From: Niabella beijingensis
GTDB taxonomy: Bacteria; Bacteroidota; Bacteroidia; Chitinophagales; Chitinophagaceae
Length of the DNA stretch: 64,000 nt
Assembly: GCF_020034665.1 (NCBI RefSeq)
Contig: NZ_JAIQDI010000001.1
Span: 3,596,001 to 3,660,000, forward strand
Reading direction: 5' to 3'
A program made the translations under genes and the position numbers. Positions within the stretch are counted from its first letter, which is position 1, and each line of letters opens with the position of its first letter. The notes below the pieces were generated by a model. That model had not been told where the DNA came from and made no database searches. It worked only from the letters and a program-made list of their open reading frames with translations. Positions 35,412 through 43,196 of this stretch are shown in pieces.

Positions 35412-35471
35412 ATGAACTATACAAATAACAACAACTGGTGGTGGCATAGTAACTCTTTCTGGGGGCACTGA
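35412..35471 (+). CDS. trpL: trp leader peptide (attenuator peptide), 19 residues
   Basis: Short open frame encoding MNYTNNNNWWWHSNSFWGH, with Trp codons at positions 9, 10, 11 and 17 (four of 19 residues, where about 0.2 would be expected). It lies between the trp promoter and a rho-independent terminator just before trpE. Ribosome stalling at codons 9-11 when charged tRNA-Trp is scarce would leave the antiterminator (35461-35509) free; translation to the stop codon would cover its 5' side. This is the classical proteobacterial logic, seen here in a Bacteroidota genome. No Shine-Dalgarno sequence precedes it, and the transcript start is predicted almost at the ATG. Confidence 0.88.
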   Translation: MNYTNNNNWWWHSNSFWGH

Positions 35472-35509
35472 TGCTATTGTTCAATGTTGTAATAATATAG
35501 TGAAACCCC
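35461..35509 (+). promoter_or_regulatory. Antiterminator hairpin of the trp attenuator
   Basis: GGGG (35462-35465) can pair with CCCC (35506-35509), CACTG (35466-35470) with TAGTG (35498-35502, one G-U pair), and TATT (35475-35478) with AATA (35491-35494); AAA (35503-35505) is bulged. Because CCCC and AAA are also the 5' arm of the terminator, the two structures exclude each other. The leader stop codon (35469-35471) is inside the 5' arm, so a ribosome finishing the leader would block it. Confidence 0.7.
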
Positions 35510-35528
35510 GGTACCCACCGGGGTTTTT
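35503..35528 (+). terminator. Attenuator terminator upstream of trpE
   Basis: Stem AAACCCCGGT (35503-35512) with its exact complement (35517-35526), 4-base loop ACCC and a five-T run (35524-35528). It ends 22 bases before the trpE ATG and 32 bases after the leader peptide stop codon. Confidence 0.9.
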
Positions 35529-35550
35529 CATTGATCGAATTAAATAAACT

Positions 35551-36969
35551 ATGCAAAAAATAAGGATTCAAACAGAAGTACAAACGTTGCTGGCAGACCT
35601 GTTTACGCCGGTGGGGATCTACCTGCGCCTGCGCGACCGCTTCCGGGACACCATCCTCCTGGAGAGCGCGGATAATAACGCTACCAACAACAGCTGGTCC
35701 TTTATAGGAGTGAATGCCATAGCGGGGATCGAAATGATCTCAGGGGATACCATCGACCTGAAATTACCGGGACAAACAGCAGAAAAGATCCGGCTTGCCG
35801 GAACTCAGAAAATTACGGAGGTCCTTGCCGATTTTATGAACCGGTTTGAAGTAGCGGAGAACAGCACGAAAGAAGCACGCTATGCGCAGGGGCTCTACGG
35901 GTATACCACCTACGATGCCATCCAGTATTTTGAGACCATCCCGGGCAGCCGGTTCAAAAACAGCAACAGCGATATTCCGCTGATGCGTTACCGCCTTTAC
36001 CAGTACATTATAGCGATCAATCATTTCCGGGATGAGCTGCTGATCCTTGAGAATAAGATCGAAGGGGTGAAAAGCGAGCGGGAAGTACTGCAATCGCTGA
36101 TCATGGGTAAGGATGTGCCGGTATATCCCTTCCGCAAAAAAGGAGCCGAAGCTTCCAATATGTCGGATGACGCACACCGCGATATGGTGCGGGCAGGGAT
36201 CGCGCACTGCCACCGGGGCGATGTGTTCCAGATCGTGCTGAGCCGCCGTTTTACACAACAGTTCACCGGTGACGAATTTAATGTCTACCGCAGCCTCAGA
36301 AGCATCAACCCATCACCCTACCTGTTCTTTTTCGATTATGGCGATTATAAACTGATGGGCTCCTCGCCGGAGTCGCAGCTGATCATCCGGCAGGGGCAGG
36401 CAACCATACACCCCATTGCGGGCACCATCCGGCGCACGGGGGATGATAAGACCGATGCGGAGCAGACAAAGACCCTGCAGGCAGACCCCAAGGAAAATGC
36501 AGAGCACGTAATGCTGGTAGACCTGGCACGCAATGACCTGAGCCGCGGCTGTGGCGATGTGCATGTGAGTCATTTTAAAGAGCCGCACTATTACTCGCAT
36601 GTCATCCACCTGGTGAGCGAGGTGAACGGTACCGTATATCCGGAAACCAGTCCCTTCGACCTGTTTGGAAAGACCTTTCCTGCGGGTACATTAAGCGGCG
36701 CACCCAAGATCAGGGCCATGGAACTGATCAGCCAGCTGGAGCCTACTGCACGGAGCTTTTATGGTGGTGCTATCGGGTTTATGGGCTTCGACGGCAGCTG
36801 TAACCAGGCCATCATGATCCGCAGCTTTTTAAGTCGCCATAATACGCTCACCTGCCAGGCCGGTGGCGGCATTGTTGCGGCCAGCAACCCGGAAGGCGAA
36901 CTGCAGGAAGTGAACAATAAACTCGGGGCTTTAAAAAAGGCGATCGTTGAGGCTGAAAAGATACTGTAA
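35551..36969 (+). CDS. trpE: Anthranilate synthase component I
   Basis: First step of tryptophan synthesis: chorismate plus ammonia (from TrpG) to anthranilate. The 472-residue protein carries the N-terminal feedback-inhibition motif LLES (about residues 31-34), the partner NPSPYLFF (about 252-259), and the chorismate-binding C-terminal core (PIAGTIRRTGDDKTDAEQ, LVDLARNDLSR, FPAGTLSGAPKIRAMELI as positions about 290-390). Standard length. It is the first structural gene of trpEGDCF, behind the leader-peptide attenuator, so it should be controlled both by tryptophan binding to the enzyme and by attenuation. Confidence 0.97.
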   Translation: MQKIRIQTEVQTLLADLFTPVGIYLRLRDRFRDTILLESADNNATNNSWSFIGVNAIAGIEMISGDTIDLKLPGQTAEKIRLAGTQKITEVLADFMNRFEVAENSTKEARYAQGLYGYTTYDAIQYFETIPGSRFKNSNSDIPLMRYRLYQYIIAINHFRDELLILENKIEGVKSEREVLQSLIMGKDVPVYPFRKKGAEASNMSDDAHRDMVRAGIAHCHRGDVFQIVLSRRFTQQFTGDEFNVYRSLRSINPSPYLFFFDYGDYKLMGSSPESQLIIRQGQATIHPIAGTIRRTGDDKTDAEQTKTLQADPKENAEHVMLVDLARNDLSRGCGDVHVSHFKEPHYYSHVIHLVSEVNGTVYPETSPFDLFGKTFPAGTLSGAPKIRAMELISQLEPTARSFYGGAIGFMGFDGSCNQAIMIRSFLSRHNTLTCQAGGGIVAASNPEGELQEVNNKLGALKKAIVEAEKIL

Positions 36970-36982
36970 AACTGTTGGGGCC

Positions 36983-37023
36983 CGGCTGCAGTGCAGGCAT
37001 CAGCATCGTTGCGTCGCACACTT
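36983..37023 (+). repeat. Intergenic repeat, copy 1 (trpE-trpG gap)
   Basis: A 41-base unit (starts CGGCTGC, ends TTGCGTCGCACACTT) that matches the reverse complement of 37779-37819 at 29 of 41 positions, with the last 15 bases identical and both ends conserved. It sits in the 164-base trpE-trpG gap. Confidence 0.7.
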
Positions 37024-37133
37024 GTGCTGCAGTGCTCCTGGCGGCCGGATGGGGAGAAGAAGAACGGGAGAAGTAAATAGTGAAAAGTGGACGGGTCTTT
37101 TGCAAACTAAAATAAGAAATTAGAAATTCGGAT

Positions 37134-37703
37134 ATGAAACTATTGGTTTTCGATAATTACGATTCATTTACCTACAACCTGGTACACATGGTGGAAAAGA
37201 TCCTGCATCAGAAAGTGGATGTGTACCGGAACGACCAGCTGCCGCTGGAAGAAGTGAAACAATATGATAAGATCATCCTGTCTCCGGGACCGGGTATTCC
37301 GGTGGAATCCGGGCTGTTGCTGCCGCTGATCCGTGAATATGCTGCCACCAAATCCATACTGGGTGTGTGTTTGGGACAACAGGCCATCGGTGAGGTCTTT
37401 GGCGGTACGCTGTACAACCTTCCCAACGTGTATCACGGAGTAGCCACCAACTGCAATATCATCCGGCGCAGTGGTAACCTGTTTACGGACATGCCGGATC
37501 AGTTTGAGATCGGCCGCTATCATTCCTGGGTGGTCTCCCGTGAAAATTTTCCGGAGGAGCTGGAAATAACGGCAGTGGACGACCAGGATATGATCATGGG
37601 CCTGCGGCATAAGACCTACGATGTACAGGGCGTACAGTTTCACCCGGAAAGTGTACTGACCCCGATGGGCGAGACCATCATACGGAACTGGCTGACGAAC
37701 TGA
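37134..37703 (+). CDS. trpG: Anthranilate synthase component II (glutamine amidotransferase)
   Basis: Class I glutamine amidotransferase that supplies ammonia to TrpE. The 189-residue protein has the catalytic triad: nucleophile Cys79 in GVCLGQQAIG, His170 and Glu172 in FHPES near the C-terminus, and the oxyanion segment SPGPGIP (about 50-56). It is a single-domain subunit, separate from TrpD. The 164-base gap before and 133-base gap after it each hold one copy of an intergenic repeat in opposite orientations. Confidence 0.96.
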   Translation: MKLLVFDNYDSFTYNLVHMVEKILHQKVDVYRNDQLPLEEVKQYDKIILSPGPGIPVESGLLLPLIREYAATKSILGVCLGQQAIGEVFGGTLYNLPNVYHGVATNCNIIRRSGNLFTDMPDQFEIGRYHSWVVSRENFPEELEITAVDDQDMIMGLRHKTYDVQGVQFHPESVLTPMGETIIRNWLTN

Positions 37704-37778
37704 TGCAAAAGGCACTGCGTAGCGGTACAACAGTTGTAGCCGCATAGCGGCGAAGAGATATTTATAGCACAGGTGTTG

Positions 37779-37819
37779 AAGTGTGCGACGCAAGACGGCC
37801 CGGCCTTGTACCGCAGCCG
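37779..37819 (-). repeat. Intergenic repeat, copy 2 (trpG-trpD gap)
   Basis: Reverse-oriented partner of the unit at 36983-37023 (29 of 41 identical; AAGTGTGCGACGCAA at 37779-37793 is an exact complement of 37009-37023). In the trp message the two could pair across trpG. Confidence 0.7.
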
Positions 37820-37836
37820 GCACAAAAAATAAAACA

Positions 37837-38829
37837 ATGAAGAAGATATTAACCCTTTTATTTGAACACAAAAATCTTGACAGGGCAACAGCAAAGGAAG
37901 TGCTGGTGAATATCGGCAAGGGTGTTTATAACGAGCATGAGGTGACCGCCTTTATGACGGTGTACCTGATGCGCAGCATTACCCTGCAGGAGTTACAGGG
38001 TTTCCAGGAAGCACTGCTGGAACTTTGTCTGCCCATGGAATTTGAGGGAATGGACACGATCGATATCGTGGGTACCGGGGGCGATGGAAAGAATACGTTT
38101 AATATCTCCACACTTTCCTGTTTTATTGTGGCCGGAACCGGGAATAAAGTGACCAAACACGGCAACTATGGTGCGTCCACCATCAGCGGGTCTTCCAATG
38201 TGGTGGAGTCGATGGGCTATAAATTCAAAAATGACAATGCGGCGCTGCGGCGTGAGCTGGAGGAAGCCAATATCTGTTTTCTGCATGCGCCATTGTTTCA
38301 CCCGGCGTTAAAAAATGTAGGCCCGATCCGTAAGAACCTGGGTATGCGCACGTTTTTTAATATGCTGGGACCACTGGTAAACCCGGCGTTCCCTACATTC
38401 AGCATCATCGGCGTATACAACCTGGAAATGGCCCGGTTGTACAATTACCTGATGCAGCAGCAGTCGAAGAACTTTGCAATTGTGCATGGACTGGATGGCT
38501 ATGATGAGATTTCCCTGACGGGCGACTCCAAAGTAATTACAGCAACGGGCGAACAGGTATTTGCTGCTACAGAGCTGGGTGGGATGGAGGTGGTACCGGA
38601 AGTCATCAAAGGTGGTGATACGATCGAAGCTGCCGCAACGATCTTTTCGGATATCATCCAGGCAAAGGGAACCCCGCAACAGGAGGCGGTAGTACTGGCC
38701 AATGCGGCTGTAGCCTTGCAGGTAACAGGTGTTTATCCCGATTATACAGAGGCTTTTGAAGCAGCCAAAGAAAGCCTCCGGTCGGGCCGCGCCTACCAAT
38801 GCCTGCAAAAACTGATCGCATTGCAGTAG
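37837..38829 (+). CDS. trpD: Anthranilate phosphoribosyltransferase
   Basis: Transfers phosphoribose from PRPP to anthranilate. The 330-residue protein has the PRPP-binding GTGGDGKNTFNIST motif (residues 79-92), the KHGNYGASTISGSS stretch (about 107-120) and the RKNLGMRTFFNMLGPLVNP segment. The frame is open back to 37783, but the ATG at 37837 (MKKILTLLFEHKNLD) gives the normal N-terminus; the longer start would take in part of the upstream repeat. Third enzyme gene in trpEGDCF. Confidence 0.96.
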   Translation: MKKILTLLFEHKNLDRATAKEVLVNIGKGVYNEHEVTAFMTVYLMRSITLQELQGFQEALLELCLPMEFEGMDTIDIVGTGGDGKNTFNISTLSCFIVAGTGNKVTKHGNYGASTISGSSNVVESMGYKFKNDNAALRRELEEANICFLHAPLFHPALKNVGPIRKNLGMRTFFNMLGPLVNPAFPTFSIIGVYNLEMARLYNYLMQQQSKNFAIVHGLDGYDEISLTGDSKVITATGEQVFAATELGGMEVVPEVIKGGDTIEAAATIFSDIIQAKGTPQQEAVVLANAAVALQVTGVYPDYTEAFEAAKESLRSGRAYQCLQKLIALQ

Positions 38830-38902
38830 GGGCTATCAGCTATCAGTCATCAGCAGGAGAGAGGTCCTCATCTCAATTCTCAATTCTCAAATCGCAAACC
38901 CC

Positions 38903-38941
38903 AAATCCCATCCCGATAACTATCGGGACCCAAGTCTCAAA
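38903..38941. repeat. Dispersed palindromic repeat, copy 2 (trpD-trpC gap)
   Basis: Contains TCCCGATAACTATCGGGA (38911-38928) and matches the reverse complement of 14968-15006 at 34 of 39 positions. It is preceded by short tandem-like words (CTATCAG-type at 38832-38850 and TCTCAAT-type at 38872-38886). Confidence 0.8.
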
Positions 38942-38948
38942 AAACGAT

Positions 38949-39737
38949 ATGAATATTCTTGATACGATCATCGAACAGAAACGGATAGAAGTTGCGGAGC
39001 GCAAGGCACAAACCTCCATCCGGCAACTGGAGCACACGGAGGCATTCAGCCGGTCGGTACGTTCACTGGCGGCCTCCCTGCAGCAGCCGGGGAGCACGGG
39101 GATCATTGCCGAGTTTAAACGAAAATCGCCTTCCAAAGGATTTATCAATAAAGATGCGGATGTGACAGCAATCACGGAAGCGTATACAAAATACGGAGCC
39201 GCTGCATTATCCGTGCTGACTGACGGTCCTTTTTTTGGTGGTTCCTTTGCTGATCTTACCGCTGCCCGCAAAAATGATATTCCGATCCTGCGTAAGGATT
39301 TTATTATTGATGAATACCAGATCGTGGAAGCACGGTCGGTAGGCGCGGATGTGATCCTGCTGATCGCTGCCTGTCTTACCCCCGCTGAAGTGGAACGGCT
39401 GGCCTTGTTTGCCGCCTCACTCGGGCTGGAGACGATCCTGGAATTACATGCCGGAGCGGAGCTGGAACATATTTGCGATGCTACAAAGATCGTGGGGATC
39501 AATAACCGGGATCTGAAAACGTTTTCTGTGGACCTCGAGCGCAGTCTGAAAATGGCGGAAAAGATACCGGATGATAAGCTGAAAATCGCTGAGAGCGGTA
39601 TTGATAAAATTGAAGACATTCTTTTGTTCCGCCGGAACGGCTTTAAAGGATTTCTGATCGGCGAATATTTTATGCGCCAGGAAAACCCGCCTGTGGCATT
39701 TGCCGGTTTTGTAAACAACTTAACTACAAAAGCATGA
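38949..39737 (+). CDS. trpC: Indole-3-glycerol phosphate synthase
   Basis: Closes the indole ring of CdRP to form indole-3-glycerol phosphate. The 262-residue (beta/alpha)8 protein has AEFKRKSPSKG (residues 54-64) including the catalytic Lys and Glu, FIIDEYQIVEAR (about 120) and IAESGI (about 217). The ATG at 38949 follows a repeat-containing gap; an in-frame upstream extension to 38799 overlaps trpD and the repeat and is rejected. Its stop overlaps the trpF start by four bases. Confidence 0.96.
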   Translation: MNILDTIIEQKRIEVAERKAQTSIRQLEHTEAFSRSVRSLAASLQQPGSTGIIAEFKRKSPSKGFINKDADVTAITEAYTKYGAAALSVLTDGPFFGGSFADLTAARKNDIPILRKDFIIDEYQIVEARSVGADVILLIAACLTPAEVERLALFAASLGLETILELHAGAELEHICDATKIVGINNRDLKTFSVDLERSLKMAEKIPDDKLKIAESGIDKIEDILLFRRNGFKGFLIGEYFMRQENPPVAFAGFVNNLTTKA

Positions 39738-40366
39738 CCCGTCCCCTGATCAAAGTATGTGGTATGACGCAGCTGCAACAGGTGGCACAACTGGCCGCAA
39801 TGGGGGTGGACTATGCAGGGTTTATTTTTTATCCGCCTTCTCCGAGATATATTGGCGGCAACATCGATCCGGCGGCACTGAAACGGCTGAACGGTATTAA
39901 AAAGGCGGGGGTATTTGTAAATGCCACAGTGGAAGAAGTATTGGATGCGGTGGCGGCCTATGGTCTGGATATGATACAGCTGCATGGTGATGAAACACCG
40001 GAGCTTTGTAGCCGGCTGAAGAACGCGGCAGAAATTGTAAAAGTATTCCGCATAACCGGTAAGGAAGACCTGAAGCAACTGACCTCCCCCTATACGGATG
40101 TCGCCGATGCATTCCTGTTTGATACAAAAGCAAAGGAATACGGCGGTACAGGAAAAAAATTCGACTGGTCCGGACTGCAACATGCAGAACCAGGTGTACC
40201 GTATTTTTTAAGCGGAGGTATTGGTCCGGATGACCTGGAAGAACTGAAGGCTTTTCTTACAGCCAATACGGTCCATGCCCTGGATGTAAACAGTAAGTTT
40301 GAGACGGCACCGGGGATAAAGGATATCCGGTTGCTGGAGCATTTTTTGAACCGCCTCCACGGCTGA
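39734..40366 (+). CDS. trpF: Phosphoribosylanthranilate isomerase
   Basis: Converts phosphoribosylanthranilate to CdRP. The 210-residue protein starts with IKVCGM (catalytic Cys near residue 9), has the GFIFYPPSPRYI stretch (about 30-41) and LFDTK with the second catalytic Asp (about 133). Overlaps trpC by four bases (ATGA), indicating translational coupling. Last gene of trpEGDCF; trpBA is 12 kb downstream. Confidence 0.95.
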   Translation: MTRPLIKVCGMTQLQQVAQLAAMGVDYAGFIFYPPSPRYIGGNIDPAALKRLNGIKKAGVFVNATVEEVLDAVAAYGLDMIQLHGDETPELCSRLKNAAEIVKVFRITGKEDLKQLTSPYTDVADAFLFDTKAKEYGGTGKKFDWSGLQHAEPGVPYFLSGGIGPDDLEELKAFLTANTVHALDVNSKFETAPGIKDIRLLEHFLNRLHG

Positions 40367-40381
40367 TCAACCACAGGATCA

Positions 40382-40460
40382 GGTCCAGCCGCACAGGATC
40401 AAAAGCTTATATAACTGCTGGACCGGAGAACGATAATTTTTTAAAACTCCCTGACACGGT
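40382..40460 (+). repeat. Inverted repeat and paired words after trpF
   Basis: GGTCCAGC (40382-40389) and GCTGGACC (40417-40424) are complementary around a 27-base loop, with a six-T run about 11 bases later; CACAGGATC occurs at 40372-40380 and 40392-40400. It may end the trpEGDCF message, but the long loop makes a normal terminator doubtful. Confidence 0.3.
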
Positions 40461-40498
40461 TTATGGATTTGGCGGTTGTCAATGTCTTATTTAAAAAA

Positions 40499-40750
40499 AT
40501 GCAATTGAGTCAGCGCTTCTCCCGGTCGTTATTTTTCCTGCTGCTTGCCACCGGCTATCCTGCCTGTAAAACAAAACAGGAAGCGGCCGTTAAAGACCCG
40601 TTCCGGACCCGTATAAAACCTGCGGTCAGGGAAAAGGTCGACTCATTCTTTGGGGCATCATTGCACCAGTCATTGAATATCTATGATGTCTTCGTAAAAA
40701 GCAAACCTTTAACCAATGAAATCGATAAGCATCATACATGCCTTGTTTAA
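40499..40750 (+). CDS. Hypothetical short protein, possibly a lipoprotein fragment
   Basis: Frame of 83 codons from the ATG at 40499 (a longer frame begins at 40463). The start MQLSQRFSRSLFFLLLATGYPAC looks like a lipoprotein signal with a poor lipobox. The rest has no recognisable family and runs 35 bases into the following GNAT gene. It may be a truncated gene; I am not sure it is translated. Confidence 0.3.
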   Translation: MQLSQRFSRSLFFLLLATGYPACKTKQEAAVKDPFRTRIKPAVREKVDSFFGASLHQSLNIYDVFVKSKPLTNEIDKHHTCLV

Positions 40751-41198
40751 GGATCTGCCCGCAGTGCTGGAATTACAGAAATGCTGTTATCAGTCCGAAG
40801 CGGCAATTTATAATGATTACACGATCCCCCCGCTAACGCAAACACTTGAAGAACTGTATGCAGAAGTGAAGCAGGATGTGGTTTGTATGATCGCCCGGGA
40901 GGAACAGGTAATGGTGGGCGCTGTACGGGGGTATGTAAAAGACGGTACCGGATACATTAATAAACTGATCGTAGCACCGGGGCACCGGAACCAGGGCATT
41001 GGCAAACTGCTGATGCATTCTATTGAAAAAGAATTGCAACCGGTTCGCCGGTACGAATTATTTACCGGTCACAACAGCCAAAAGAACCTGTATCTCTATC
41101 GGAAACTGGGTTATTCCGAAACCAGGGAGGCGAAGGTAAATAAAGGGCTGCGTCTTATTTATCTGGAGAAAATCATCAGCGGATTCGGGCAGGAATAA
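40716..41198 (+). CDS. GNAT-family N-acetyltransferase
   Basis: A 160-residue acetyl-CoA-dependent N-acetyltransferase. The acetyl-CoA-binding motif A is clear in LIVAPGHRNQGIGKLLMHSIE (about residues 86-106; R/Q-x-x-G-x-G/A pattern HRNQGIGK) followed by NLYLYRKLGYSE motif B (about 128-139). Substrate unknown. It begins 350 bases after trpF on the same strand. Confidence 0.92.
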   Translation: MKSISIIHALFKDLPAVLELQKCCYQSEAAIYNDYTIPPLTQTLEELYAEVKQDVVCMIAREEQVMVGAVRGYVKDGTGYINKLIVAPGHRNQGIGKLLMHSIEKELQPVRRYELFTGHNSQKNLYLYRKLGYSETREAKVNKGLRLIYLEKIISGFGQE

Positions 41199-41282
41199 AA
41201 AAAACATTTGCCAGGGGTAACAAATCAAAGCGTTCGCGGATATAGCAGTTAAAAGGTACCATCACTTTTAAAACTGAATATC

Positions 41283-43112
41283 ATGCAAACGAAAGAGTTG
41301 ACCTGCATTAAAATGTGCAGACCCGCAGGAAGATTATTACCGGTTCTGGGTGCAGTACTGCTGCTGTTTGTTTCGCAGCAACTTTATGCGCAGCAGCACC
41401 GGGATGAAGCGGCGGCACCCGGCTTGCCTGTAAAAGGTTGGCGGTTTGGATTGAACGGCGGTTATGACCTGTTCCCCGATTATAAAAACAACACGCCTTA
41501 TATCGATTATAAAGGAGGACTGAACCTGGGTGTAACCGCGGGGTATTACTGGAAATGGTTCAGCGTTGGTGCGGATGCTGACTATATTAAAAATCAACCT
41601 GTCAACAAGTACCCTGCGGATGCTGTTTTTGATCCGGTGAATAATACGATGATCGGCGATTTTTCACTAACCCGCGCAGGCATTACCCGGATCTTTTATG
41701 GTGTGGGACCCGGGATGCATTACACGGATCGCCAGGGCCGGTTCGCTGTGGAGCTGAATGGCAGGGTGGGCCTGGCTTCCATCAAAGGTGGCGCACTTAC
41801 GCTGACCGGTAAAAGCAGCGCCACGGAGCAGGTGCTCAATGAGCACGGAGGGTATCATGTTAATAACAGTCTGAGCGCAAAGGGATCACTCAGTGCGCAT
41901 TACTTTTTTAACGAAAAGATCGGTGTGCATATCGGCGCATATTACCTGCGTCACTTCAATGCCGGCGACGCTGTGGGAACGGCAGGGTATTCGGCGGCAT
42001 ACCGTGCCTTTGAGCCGAATGAAGAAGGGGCATTTGTGTTTATGGAAAAAAACCTGCGAACGATCGATAAAAGCTGTGCCTGTGCTATTGCTTCCATAGG
42101 CGGCTATGCGGGTCTTAGCTTCCGGCTGCCTTCCCGCAGGAAGGCCCGGCCGGTACCACCGGCAGCTCCGCCTGTAGCTCCTGAAACCTGCACTACCTGT
42201 GAGGTGTATGCCCTGGCCGTTACTGCCCGCGATCAGTATACCAAAGAGGTACTTGCTGAAACAGATGTGATCGTTAAAGATGCTTCCGGCAACACCATAA
42301 GATCGGGTGTGACCAATGCCTTTGGGGTAATCGTATTTAACAATATCACCCCCGGAAATTATACCATAAACGGAAAGCTGTACGCTGTTGACCTTAAACC
42401 GGCGCAGACGGAAACGACTGCATTTATTTCCAATGGAACGTTGCAGAAAGAGCTGCTCTATACCAATGCTGATTTTATTCTTAAGGGCAAAGCCGTGGTA
42501 TGTAATTCCGTTATGCCGCTGCCGGGCGCTACCGTGGTGCTGCGCGACCGTGCCGGCGCCGTGGAAAAAAACACGCAAACGGATAAGGAAGGCGCCTTCC
42601 TGTTTCACCTGAAACAAAAATCAGAAATGATCCTGTATGGGAAAAAAGAAAAATATTTTTCCCAGATGGTGCACATAAAAGCTGCGGACTACGACCGTAA
42701 CACCACCCTGTTTGTAAAACTGGAAATGTGCATGGAGGAAACCGATTGCGATAAAGCCATCCGCCTGGAGAACATCCACTATGATCTTGATAAATATTTT
42801 ATCCGTGAGGATGCCAAACCCGAGCTGAACCGGCTGGTACAGTTCATGACCGATAACCCCGGGGTTCGCGTGGAACTGGCTTCCCATACCGATTCCAGGG
42901 CCTCGCATACATATAACCAGCGGCTTTCGCAAAACAGGGCCAATGCTGCCAGGGCCTACCTCGTTTCCAGGGGAGTTGCCGGAGACCGGATCATCGCAAA
43001 AGGGTATGGAGAAACACAGTTGCTAAACCGTTGTGCTGATGGCGTTAACTGTTCGGAAGCAGAACATCAGTTCAACCGGCGCACGGAGATGAAAGTGATT
43101 TGTCCGAAGTAA
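41283..43112 (+). CDS. OmpA-family protein with carboxypeptidase-regulatory-like repeats
   Basis: A 609-residue outer membrane protein. A signal peptide (about 1-37, ending LYAQ) precedes a putative beta-barrel (about 45-290), a proline-rich linker, two beta-sandwich carboxypeptidase-regulatory-like modules (about 310-390 and 400-475) and a C-terminal OmpA domain (about 495-605) with VELASHTDSRASHTYNQRLSQNRANAARAYL (seen as a position) that should bind peptidoglycan. It ends with a hairpin terminator and is directly followed by a vWA lipoprotein gene, hinting at a shared surface role. Confidence 0.88.
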   Translation: MQTKELTCIKMCRPAGRLLPVLGAVLLLFVSQQLYAQQHRDEAAAPGLPVKGWRFGLNGGYDLFPDYKNNTPYIDYKGGLNLGVTAGYYWKWFSVGADADYIKNQPVNKYPADAVFDPVNNTMIGDFSLTRAGITRIFYGVGPGMHYTDRQGRFAVELNGRVGLASIKGGALTLTGKSSATEQVLNEHGGYHVNNSLSAKGSLSAHYFFNEKIGVHIGAYYLRHFNAGDAVGTAGYSAAYRAFEPNEEGAFVFMEKNLRTIDKSCACAIASIGGYAGLSFRLPSRRKARPVPPAAPPVAPETCTTCEVYALAVTARDQYTKEVLAETDVIVKDASGNTIRSGVTNAFGVIVFNNITPGNYTINGKLYAVDLKPAQTETTAFISNGTLQKELLYTNADFILKGKAVVCNSVMPLPGATVVLRDRAGAVEKNTQTDKEGAFLFHLKQKSEMILYGKKEKYFSQMVHIKAADYDRNTTLFVKLEMCMEETDCDKAIRLENIHYDLDKYFIREDAKPELNRLVQFMTDNPGVRVELASHTDSRASHTYNQRLSQNRANAARAYLVSRGVAGDRIIAKGYGETQLLNRCADGVNCSEAEHQFNRRTEMKVICPK

Positions 43113-43141
43113 AAGTGCCGAATCTGTTAAAATACCGGAGG

Positions 43142-43167
43142 AACGGGTGATAACGCCCGTTTCTTTT
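43142..43167 (+). terminator. Terminator of the OmpA-like gene
   Basis: Stem AACGGGTG (43142-43149) with CGCCCGTT (43154-43161, one G-U pair), 4-base loop and TTTCTTTT. Confidence 0.75.
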
Positions 43168-43196
43168 AAACGATTTGTTCCATTAAAAAAAACGAT

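Noticed and set aside
37783..37836. Longer trpD start at 37783
   Set aside because: It would translate part of the intergenic repeat; the ATG at 37837 gives the normal N-terminus.
38799..38948. Longer trpC start at 38799
   Set aside because: Runs through the end of trpD and through the dispersed palindrome; family members start at MNILDTI-like sequence.
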